The position numbers and the translations under genes were made by a program. Positions 24,901 through 31,495 of a stretch of DNA of 64,000 nt are shown piece after piece (position 1 is the first letter of the stretch; every line of letters begins with the position of its first letter). The stretch comes from Pseudideonella sakaiensis. Its GTDB lineage: Bacteria > Pseudomonadota > Gammaproteobacteria > Burkholderiales > Burkholderiaceae_C. The stretch is from positions 24,526 to 88,525 of the forward strand of contig NZ_BBYR01000005.1 of the NCBI RefSeq assembly GCF_001293525.1, given 5' to 3'. A model generated the notes under the pieces. That model was given only the letters and a program-made list of their open reading frames with translations, was not told where the DNA came from and did not search any database.

Positions 24901-26949
24901 GCGGACAGCCGGTCCAACCGGATCGTCAAGCAGCTCGAGCGCATGAAGAAGACCTGGAAGATCCGGCTCGAACGTCTGGAGAACCAGGATCGCAAGGACG
25001 ACTTTCTCTGCTGGGAAGCACTGGGGGTCGACTGGCTTGCGTACGACGAGGCCCACTCGGCCAAGAATCTGTTCCGCCACACCAAGATGGCACGCATCGC
25101 AGGCCTGCCGCTGAGCAACTCGCAGCGCGCGTTCGACCTGTACCTGAAGTCGCGCCACACGATGAGCCTCTACCGAGGCGAGCACCGTGGCGTGGTTCTG
25201 GCCACGGCAACCCCGGTGGCCAACAGCATGGCCGAGGTTCACACGTTCCAGCGCTTCCTGCAGCCCAACACGCTGCGCTCGCTGGGGCTCGAGCAGTTCG
25301 ACGCCTGGGCCGCCACCTTCGGGGAGACGGTCACGGCGCTGGAGATTGCACCCGACGGCAGCGGCTATCGCCTCAACACCCGGTTCGCGCGCTTCATCAA
25401 CGTGCCGGACCTGATGACGGTGTTCTGCGACGTGTCGGACATCCGCACGCGCGAGATGCTGAAGCTGCCGGTGCCTATCCTGAAGGGCGACAAGCCCAGA
25501 ACGGTGACGTGCAAGCCGAGCGAGCAGTTGCGCGCCTTCGTGCGATCGCTCGTGAAGCGCGCCGAGCGCTTGAAGACCGCGCGGGTGGACCCGCGCGAGG
25601 ACAACATGCTCATGATCGCCAGCGAAGGCCGCCTGGCCGCGCTGGACATGCGACTGATCAACGGCCGCCAACCAGCCGACCCCGGCGGGAAGGTGGCGCA
25701 GTGCGCCCGAGAGGTGCACAACATCTGGCAGGTGACTGCGAGCCTCAAGAGAGCCCAACTGGTCTTCTGCGACCTGTCCACTCCCAAGAGTGGCATGGCG
25801 TTCAGCGTCTACCAGGCGCTGCGCGAAGAGTTGATCGAGCTGGGCCTACCGGCCGAGCAGATCGCTTTCATCCACGATGCCGAGACCGACTCGCAGAAGG
25901 CACGCCTGTTCCGCCAGGTGCGCGAGGGCAAGGTTCGTGTGCTGCTCGGTTCGACCCCGAAGATGGGCGTCGGCACGAACGTGCAGCGGCGCCTCGTGGC
26001 CCTGCACGAACTCGACTGCCCATGGCGTCCGTGTGACGTGGAGCAGCGCGAGGGCCGAATCCTTCGCCAAGGCAACGAATGCGCCGAGGTGGAGATCATC
26101 CGCTACGTCACCGAAGGCAGCTTCGACGCGTACAGCTGGCAGACGGTGCTCACCAAGGCCAAGTTCATCGCGCAGGTGATGAGCGGGGACAAGGGCATCC
26201 GGTCTGTCGAGGACGTCGAGCTCGCAACGCTGACCTACGCGGAAGTGAAGGCGCTTGCGTCGGGCAATCCGAAGATCATCGAGAAGGCTGGTGTCGACGC
26301 GGAGATCGCGAAGTACGCCTCGCTGCTGTCCGTGTGGCGCAACCAACGCTACGCGAACGAATCCGAGGTGGCCGGCTTGCCGATGCGCATCGAGAGCAAT
26401 GAGCGGCTGCTCGCAGCCCTCGTGGCAGATGCCGAACGGGCGCACGCCGTTCTCGGAACGGACCTGGTGGTCAACGTCCACGGACGCACCTACCGCGGTC
26501 GTGAAGAGATCGGCGAGGTGCTCAGGGCGACCGTACGCAGCGCGAGGGCATCGATCTCGCGATCCGCGCGGGACGAGGTCATCGGCACCGTCGGGGCTTT
26601 CGAGCTGTGCGTGTTCATCGGACGCGAAGAGGACGAGGTGCATCTGTTCGTGCGGGGCGCGAGCTCACACGAGTGCAGACCGTGCCAGACCGGACCGGCA
26701 CTCCACGCCGGCTTGATCGAGACGATCCGCGAGGTTGCGCCGCACCGCGATGACTGCGCCCAGCGGCTCGCGAGGATGCGCTCGAAACTCGAAGGCCTAG
26801 CGGCTGAACTGCAGCGGCCGTTCGAGCACGAGGATCGCCTGGCCGCGCTGATCGCGAGGCAACGTGAGCTCGAAGCCGAGTTGGACCTCGGAAAGGACGA
26901 AGTCGGCAGCAACGCTGTCGAGGATGTCCCGGAGCAAATTGCAGCCTAG
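21970..26949 (+). CDS. DarB-like DNA methyltransferase-helicase fusion
   Basis: A 1659-residue protein. An N-terminal N6-adenine methylase-like domain has motif I EPSAGTGHF (~187) and motif IV NVPFG (~256). An SF2/Snf2-type helicase follows with Walker A GAGKT (~866), DEAH (~1026) and motif VI QREGRILRQG (~1358). ATG 21970 is preferred, with GGAG upstream. Upstream in-frame codons fall in the hairpin leader. Such fusions occur on large plasmids, integrative elements and phages. P1 DarB, a similar fusion, protects incoming DNA from type I restriction, so an anti-restriction role is inferred. Confidence 0.78.
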   Translation: MSPSSQGGYTLSLPGFDDEAAAYPDLFAEAAEAPAAAVDVQAVDGAQVPKAWRPAMSAAAHTAQFVEWPTWDDEVLAHIEGQATKFEANVLAINALRSIESEARPASASERRALLRYTGWGGIPASFNDEGRDPAWVERAGRLRQLLSADDHDSARASVNNSHYTDPLVIHWIWAALRRLGFQGGNILEPSAGTGHFLGCMPADIAQRSRVTAIELDRISGRILRSLYGACGVDVRIGGFEAATLAEGTYDLILSNVPFGRYGVLDNRNRPYSRASIHNWFVGRALDVLRPGGLVCFITSTYFLDESDAGMRAHVASEADLVTAFRLPSGTFERIASTSVQADLVVLRKRAPGDGAAAAEWLDLDYVPKPMLREGCHEQYLRINRWFVRHPEHVLGRIDRVSNGFQAVPTAMLDGYLESALLGAQALVPKGAYSVQPKAPARTPRDIVPAPAGTRPGSLVVSEGRIGIVEDDHVVDLHDRLNATVRQRIAGMVDIRDRARALLSAQLGATTDQALIELRRRLNQSYDRFVGKHGYLSCRANALAFRRDPDYPLLLSLEHYDEEEEVATKAAIFSKRTVSPVREATVAEHPDEALALSMQWKGRVDPDYMARLLRATPEDALADLSARGMIYLNPEGDRHEPADEYLSGNVKRKLTVALAAGDAYRANVAALEKVIPEDLPPGDIALRLGAVWVPADVVETFIKEVLGLRDTTVRYLAVAGTWSVTFNDWAARQSVACIQEYGTRRMHAIELVQHALNVQTPTVRDPHPEKDGAYIVNKEETLAAREKLGLIRDRFAAWAYEDAPRCERLCRIYNDLFNCIRQREFDGSHLKLPGFSQCFELHASQRNAIWRVVQSGNTGLFHAVGAGKTAIMVAASMELRRLGLANKPAHIVPNHCLEQYAAELVRLYPSAAVLMATKEDLAGDRRREFVARVATGDWDAIVMTHSTFELLPMSAGFTGDFIKDTIREIEMAVRMCSADSRSNRIVKQLERMKKTWKIRLERLENQDRKDDFLCWEALGVDWLAYDEAHSAKNLFRHTKMARIAGLPLSNSQRAFDLYLKSRHTMSLYRGEHRGVVLATATPVANSMAEVHTFQRFLQPNTLRSLGLEQFDAWAATFGETVTALEIAPDGSGYRLNTRFARFINVPDLMTVFCDVSDIRTREMLKLPVPILKGDKPRTVTCKPSEQLRAFVRSLVKRAERLKTARVDPREDNMLMIASEGRLAALDMRLINGRQPADPGGKVAQCAREVHNIWQVTASLKRAQLVFCDLSTPKSGMAFSVYQALREELIELGLPAEQIAFIHDAETDSQKARLFRQVREGKVRVLLGSTPKMGVGTNVQRRLVALHELDCPWRPCDVEQREGRILRQGNECAEVEIIRYVTEGSFDAYSWQTVLTKAKFIAQVMSGDKGIRSVEDVELATLTYAEVKALASGNPKIIEKAGVDAEIAKYASLLSVWRNQRYANESEVAGLPMRIESNERLLAALVADAERAHAVLGTDLVVNVHGRTYRGREEIGEVLRATVRSARASISRSARDEVIGTVGAFELCVFIGREEDEVHLFVRGASSHECRPCQTGPALHAGLIETIREVAPHRDDCAQRLARMRSKLEGLAAELQRPFEHEDRLAALIARQRELEAELDLGKDEVGSNAVEDVPEQIAA

Positions 26950-26963
26950 TCGCTGCGCGCCCC

Positions 26964-26995
26964 GCCCCACTGCACATGCAGTGGGGCATTTTTTT
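26964..26995 (+). terminator. Strong rho-independent terminator
   Basis: GCCCCACTGC-acat-GCAGTGGGGC (10-bp stem) is followed by CATTTTTTT. It ends the methylase-helicase transcript, facing the convergent rep gene. Confidence 0.9.
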
Positions 26996-27016
26996 GCCCG
27001 GGCAGTTGCGGCGAGT

Positions 27017-28456
27017 TCAGCCCACGTCGCGTTCGCTGCCGAGGTCGATGGCCATGAGGCTCTCGAACTCCGTCAACGGCAGCGTCGCCCAGTCCTCGCC
27101 CAACTCGCTCTTCGCGTAGTGCTGGATCACCATCACCTGGACCAGCGGCGACTGCCACTCACCGCGCGCAAGGCGCTTCATGATGCTCGGGCTGGGTGCC
27201 GTGGTCGCGTCGGCCTCGTCGCGCACGCGGCGCACCCACTCCATCTGCTCTTCGACGTCCAACTTGGCGAACTGGTCGCGGATCAGGCTGAAGCGCCGGT
27301 GGCGCTCAGCGTCTTCAACATCGCGACGCGAAGCAGGCATCGCCGTCGCTGCCCTGCTCTCGACGACCACATGCGCAGTCTTCTCCGGTTGCGCGCCCTG
27401 CCCGGCCGGCGCCTCATCGCGCGCCTTGTTCGCGATGATCGTGCGCAGGTAGGCACCGGCGTTCCCGATGCGCGGGCGGTCCGCTCCGCTCAGGAAGCGC
27501 TCGTAGCGTTCGAGTCCTTCGGTCACGGCAACAACGCCGTAGGCGCGCTCGAGTTCCTCGATCACCGTGTCGCGGATGCTCAGCTTGCCGCCTCGCAGGA
27601 TGTTCGTCACGTCGGGTGGCACCGGCGCGATCCGCTCGGGACGCCGTGCACTCTTCTTGACCGCGAACTGGATGAACTCGACCTCACGGCCGCGCCTGAA
27701 CTCGATCAGCTCGATCTCGATGTCGCCGAGGTCGTTGATCTCCTTGATGGCCGGCGCGACGAATTCGCTCTTGAACTTGCGCCACGCGCGGACCTTGGAC
27801 GTCGGCGAACTTCGCAACGACTCAGTCCACCAGGACCAGTGCTGCCGGCTGGTGACGCCTGCCGGGCTGTCGCGGTAGCGCGCGCAGATCTCATAGAGCG
27901 CGACCGCGCAGTAGGTGGTGAGTTGGCGCAGCACTGCGAAGTCGACCTGTGCCCACCGCGAGGGGCTGACCAGTTCCTCGCGGATGGACGGCGGGTAGTA
28001 CCAGGTCACCCAGTTCTCGCCCGCGCGCTTGTAGACGCGAACCTCGGCGAGCAGGTTGAAGATGCGCCACTCGTCGGTGATCTGTGCCGGTGACACGCCC
28101 TCTTCCTTGCCGTCGACGCCGAACGTCAGCGGCAACTGCTGCTCGGACTTCGACAGCGGCCTCCACTCCACCTTCGTCGACACCATCTGCTCGATGTACT
28201 TCTTCGCATCGCTGGAGATGCTGTTGGTCGCACCGAAGCCGCGAAGGATGGAATTCAACGGAGCGGCGAAGCCACCGTCCGCGCTCTCCGTTCCGGCTGC
28301 CGCCTGCATCTGGGCAAGATGCAGCATCACCGAGTACGCTTTGCGTCCGGTGACCGTCAACGAACGGTTGGTGGGCACGATCGCCAAGGCGATGACGGAC
28401 TTGTGCAGCATGCCCTGCACCACATCCATCTGCCTCACGATTGCCACACCGCTCAT
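27017..28456 (-). CDS. repA: Rep_3-family replication initiator (RepA/RepB-like)
   Basis: A 479-residue protein. Residues ~1-300 fit two winged-helix initiator domains: HKSVIALAIVPTNRSLTVTGRKAYSVML, WRIFNLLAEVRVYK, and RWAQVDFAVLRQLTTYCAVALYEICARY. The remaining ~180 residues are a charged C-terminal extension longer than in typical Rep_3 proteins. It is transcribed away from an adjacent region with iterons and DnaA boxes, as usual for initiators next to oriV. An internal ATG (codon 10) is an alternative start. Confidence 0.78.
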   Translation of the reverse strand: MSGVAIVRQMDVVQGMLHKSVIALAIVPTNRSLTVTGRKAYSVMLHLAQMQAAAGTESADGGFAAPLNSILRGFGATNSISSDAKKYIEQMVSTKVEWRPLSKSEQQLPLTFGVDGKEEGVSPAQITDEWRIFNLLAEVRVYKRAGENWVTWYYPPSIREELVSPSRWAQVDFAVLRQLTTYCAVALYEICARYRDSPAGVTSRQHWSWWTESLRSSPTSKVRAWRKFKSEFVAPAIKEINDLGDIEIELIEFRRGREVEFIQFAVKKSARRPERIAPVPPDVTNILRGGKLSIRDTVIEELERAYGVVAVTEGLERYERFLSGADRPRIGNAGAYLRTIIANKARDEAPAGQGAQPEKTAHVVVESRAATAMPASRRDVEDAERHRRFSLIRDQFAKLDVEEQMEWVRRVRDEADATTAPSPSIMKRLARGEWQSPLVQVMVIQHYAKSELGEDWATLPLTEFESLMAIDLGSERDVG

Positions 28457-28489
28457 GCGTCCATTCTAGGCTTCCGGGCCCGGTCAAGT

Positions 28490-28780
28490 GTCCGGGTCGA
28501 CCAGCGAGTTTTGGACGCGACGCCCGTCGCCCACCGATGGATCAGAACTGATCAACTACTGAGCTGATGCGGACCGGAAAACCCGGACACTTCGAGCCGC
28601 TCCTGCGCACAGCCGCGGGCTGTTCGAGGGCTTGGCGAGGATCGAATCAGGGCCTGAAAACCCGGACGCCAAGTTATCCACAGGCGGGAAAGTTATCCCC
28701 AGGACTTCCCGGACGTCTTCAACCAGGTTCACGGACGCTTCCGCAGCCTTGTCCGGACGACTGGTGCCGGGAGTCCGGAC
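28490..28780. repeat. Iteron-like CCGGAC repeats
   Basis: AAAACCCGGAC is repeated exactly at 28578-28588 and 28657-28667. Shorter cores TGTCCGGG, TCCCGGAC and GTCCGGAC occur in both orientations. They are candidate Rep binding sites. Confidence 0.6.
28674..28682 (+). promoter_or_regulatory. DnaA box (TTATCCACA)
   Basis: A perfect consensus DnaA box, followed 10 bases later by TTATCCCCA (28693-28701). Both lie inside the iteron region, so host DnaA probably helps open this origin. Confidence 0.75.
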
Positions 28781-28955
28781 GGAGAACCGGCTAACTTATT
28801 GATTTCAAATGACTTTCTGGCATCGAAAGTCTTGAACTATTGAACTTCTAAAACTGATCGACGACTGACCTTGGAGGAAGCCTTCAAAACGTCCTGAAAT
28901 CCAGGTTCTTCGCGACTCGTGCACTAGGTCGTCTGCGATAAACGTGGAATTCATT

Positions 28956-28968
28956 GATGTCTTGAGAA
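28956..28968 (+). promoter_or_regulatory. GATGTCTTGAGAA motif ahead of parA
   Basis: This 13-mer recurs with one change (GATGTCCTGAGAA) ahead of the integrase gene at 34000-34012. It lies about 55 bp before the parA start and may be an operator shared by both promoters. Confidence 0.4.
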
Positions 28969-29022
28969 AGCACTGTCTCACGTAGAATTGCGTTCATTGT
29001 CATAGCGCACTGCAAGGAACGC

Positions 29023-30231
29023 ATGGATCCGACCACACAGGGACCCTCGGCCACCCACCCGATCTCACTGAAGGCGATCACCGAGCAGGCGGATCGCGCA
29101 ACCTCCATCGTGGCGCAGGCCCGCGGGGTGATGCTAGCGCCGGATGCCCGCAAGCTGCCGCCGACGTTCTCGGCCACCCAGCTCGTCGAGCGCCTGAAGA
29201 TCGAGCGGTCTCAGTATGACTACCGCGTGCGCAATCCTGGAGGGCTGCCGACCGGGCGGCTGACTTCGACGGGTGCCCGTCGCGAGTTCACGCTCTCGGA
29301 GATGCGGCAATGGGCTCGCCACTACCGGGCTGACCATCTGCGACCCGAAGGCGGCGAGGCCATCACGATCTCAACGGCGCACTTCAAGGGCGGCAGTTCG
29401 AAGACGACCACGGCAACCACCCTCGCCCAGGGGCTGAGCATGCGGGGCCACAAGGTGCTGGTGGTGGACGTCGATCCTCAGGGCAGCATGACGACGCTCT
29501 TCGGCTTCCTGCCGGACGCGGAGGTCGATGTCACCCAGACCCTTTTGCCGCTGCTCAGTGGCGACGAGCCGGACGTCAACTACGCGATCCGGCCGACCTA
29601 CTGGGACGGCGTGGACCTGGTGCCCTCCTCCTCTCCCCTCTTCTCGGCCGAGTTCATCCTGCCGACGCGCCAACTGAAGGAAGCCTCGTTCCAGTTCTGG
29701 CGCACGCTTGACTACGGGCTCGACCCCATCCGGTCGAAGTACGACGTGATCATCTGCGACACGCCGCCGTCGCTGTCCTTCCTGACGGTCAACGCCCTCA
29801 TGGCGAGCGACGGCATCATCATGCCGCTGCCCCCGAGCAACCTTGACTTCGCGTCGAGTGCCCAGTTCTGGGATCTGTTCAAGGACCTGGCCGACGACTT
29901 CGCCAGCCGTGGCGCCGGGAAGGACTTCGCGTTCATCAACATCCTGCTGTCCAAGGTGAAGTACGCGGCGCCCAAGGACAACACCGGGCAATCGACCGCG
30001 ATCATCCGGGAGTGGATCCAGGCCGCCTACGCCGAGCGCGTGCTGCCGGTGGAGATTCCGGATGTTGAAGCCGTCCGCACCGCCAGCAAGGAGTTCGGAA
30101 CCGTCTACGACGCCAGCCGCGACAACGCTTCGACGCGCACGTTCAAGAGCGCCTTCGAGGCCTACGATCGGTTTGTGGACCTGATCGAACAGCAGATGGA
30201 AACGTTCTGGCAGCGCCAGGTGGGAGGTTGA
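29023..30231 (+). CDS. parA: ParA partition ATPase
   Basis: A 402-residue ParA. An N-terminal ~110-residue extension holds an HTH-like region (TFSATQLVERLKIERSQYDYRV), typical of plasmid type Ia ParA proteins that also repress their own operon. The deviant Walker A KGGSSKTTT follows at ~120, then DVDPQGSMT and CDTPPSLSF. ATG 29023 follows AAGGAACGC. The parB start lies one base past its stop. Confidence 0.88.
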   Translation: MDPTTQGPSATHPISLKAITEQADRATSIVAQARGVMLAPDARKLPPTFSATQLVERLKIERSQYDYRVRNPGGLPTGRLTSTGARREFTLSEMRQWARHYRADHLRPEGGEAITISTAHFKGGSSKTTTATTLAQGLSMRGHKVLVVDVDPQGSMTTLFGFLPDAEVDVTQTLLPLLSGDEPDVNYAIRPTYWDGVDLVPSSSPLFSAEFILPTRQLKEASFQFWRTLDYGLDPIRSKYDVIICDTPPSLSFLTVNALMASDGIIMPLPPSNLDFASSAQFWDLFKDLADDFASRGAGKDFAFINILLSKVKYAAPKDNTGQSTAIIREWIQAAYAERVLPVEIPDVEAVRTASKEFGTVYDASRDNASTRTFKSAFEAYDRFVDLIEQQMETFWQRQVGG

Positions 30232-30232
30232 G

Positions 30233-31282
30233 GTGGCCACTCAAAAGAAGGGGCAAGGGATCGCCTTCAAGATTCCGGACCATGTCGAAGAACCCGAAGT
30301 GACTTCCGATCCCCAGGCCGAGGTCAAGCCAGCCCTTCCTCGCACGGGGGTTGGGATGCTGTCCCGAATGCTCAATGGTGCGGCGGCCGACACCGAAGCG
30401 GTCTCGAAGCTCAACGCCGAGATCGAGAAGCTCAAGCTGCAGGTCGGCGAGCAACTCATCGACCCTCGCCAGATCACGCTGACGCGCTGGGCCGATCGCC
30501 ATCCGGACTCGTTCTCGAGCCAGGCTTTCGCGGAGTTGAAGCAGGAGATCGAGAGTGCCGGCGGCAACGTGCAGCCGATCAAGGTACGTCCCGTTCGTGG
30601 GGCTGCAGCGGAGCAGCCGGAGGGGCCGCGGTTCGAACTGGTCTACGGCTCGCGCCGGACGCGCGCGTGCCTCGAGCTGGGCTTGCCGGTGCGTGCGGTC
30701 GTCGACGAGAACGTCGATGACCAAGCGCTCTACGTCCAGATGCAGCGGGAGAACCGCGGGCGTTCGAACCTGTCGGCCTGGGAGCAGGGCGTCAGCTATC
30801 ACAAGGCTCTGAACGAAGCCTTGTTTCCCAGTGCGAGGCGGCTGGCCGAACAGATCGGACTCGACCACAGCAACGTGGCCAAGGCGCTTCGTGTGGCCGA
30901 GTTGCCGCAGGAGATCGTCGGCGCGTTCCGCAGCCCGGTCGACATTCAGTTCCGCTGGGCTGTCGCGCTGGACAAGGCCTACCAGCAGGATCCGGACGCA
31001 GTGCTGTCGGCCGCCCGTTTGCTCGCCGGCCGGTCGCCGAAGCCGGCTGCTGCGGAGGTGTTCCGCTGCCTGACCGAGGCGGTGTCGGCGAAGGGCAAGG
31101 CCAAGGCTAAGGAGGCTTCGCGTGCCTTCGTGATTGCCGATGGCAAGAAGGGCGTGATCCGAGCGGGGAAGGGTGGTGCGGTCACCGTGGAATTGCCTCG
31201 TGGGGTCCTGCCTCCGGCCCGCTGGGCAGCCTTCGAGACGGCCCTCCAGAAGTTGCTTTCGGACCTCCCGGAAGCACCGTAA
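30233..31282 (+). CDS. parB: ParB centromere-binding protein
   Basis: A 349-residue ParB with a GTG start preceded by GGGAGG. The ParB/Srx domain has YGSRRTRAC and QMQRENRGRSNLSAWEQG. A central HTH (RRLAEQIGLDHSNVAKALRV) should bind parS. The C-terminal dimerisation part is short. Three palindromic parS-like sites lie immediately downstream. Confidence 0.88.
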   Translation: MATQKKGQGIAFKIPDHVEEPEVTSDPQAEVKPALPRTGVGMLSRMLNGAAADTEAVSKLNAEIEKLKLQVGEQLIDPRQITLTRWADRHPDSFSSQAFAELKQEIESAGGNVQPIKVRPVRGAAAEQPEGPRFELVYGSRRTRACLELGLPVRAVVDENVDDQALYVQMQRENRGRSNLSAWEQGVSYHKALNEALFPSARRLAEQIGLDHSNVAKALRVAELPQEIVGAFRSPVDIQFRWAVALDKAYQQDPDAVLSAARLLAGRSPKPAAAEVFRCLTEAVSAKGKAKAKEASRAFVIADGKKGVIRAGKGGAVTVELPRGVLPPARWAAFETALQKLLSDLPEAP

Positions 31283-31291
31283 GGGGTGTCC

Positions 31292-31306
31292 GTGGTTCCG
31301 TACCAC
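31292..31306. repeat. parS-like site 1
   Basis: GTGGTTCCGTACCAC, extended here to 12-bp perfect arms (31285-31296 and 31302-31313). It is the first of three copies within 190 bp of the parB stop, and is likely a ParB binding site. Confidence 0.7.
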
Positions 31307-31405
31307 GGACACCATCGAATCCCTCGCCGAAGCTCAATGCGGAACCAATTCCGGCGAGTCAGGGGGGCCAGAAGCGCGGCCTCGATCGGCCTCCAAATGC
31401 GCTCC

Positions 31406-31420
31406 GTGGTACCGTACCAC
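31406..31420. repeat. parS-like site 2
   Basis: GTGGTACCGTACCAC, 114 bp after site 1, differing at one central base. The arms GTGGT/ACCAC are intact. Confidence 0.7.
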
Positions 31421-31463
31421 ACCGCTCCGGAATGCCCCTTCCAGGTGCCGCCGACCGGGGGGT

Positions 31464-31478
31464 GTGGTTCCGTACCAC
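31464..31478. repeat. parS-like site 3
   Basis: GTGGTTCCGTACCAC with flanking GT/AC that extend the dyad, 58 bp after site 2 and 18 bp before the integrase stop. Confidence 0.7.
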
Positions 31479-31495
31479 ACCCCGCCTCCGCAGGC

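Larger units (their letters stand above)
28457..29022. other. Putative replication origin (oriV) between rep and parA
   Basis: A 566-bp divergent region without genes. It contains six CCGGAC/GTCCGG units (28491, 28583, 28662, 28709, 28751, 28773), two of them as the palindrome GTCCGGAC. A consensus DnaA box and a near match, and an AT-rich stretch (28796-28860), complete the features expected of an iteron origin. Confidence 0.7.

Noticed and set aside
28567..28794. A small rightward frame inside the origin region
   Set aside because: It has no ribosome binding site, and the sequence is explained by iterons and DnaA boxes.
31285..31313. Considered as a terminator for parB
   Set aside because: The palindrome has no U-tract and recurs twice more nearby, which fits parS better.
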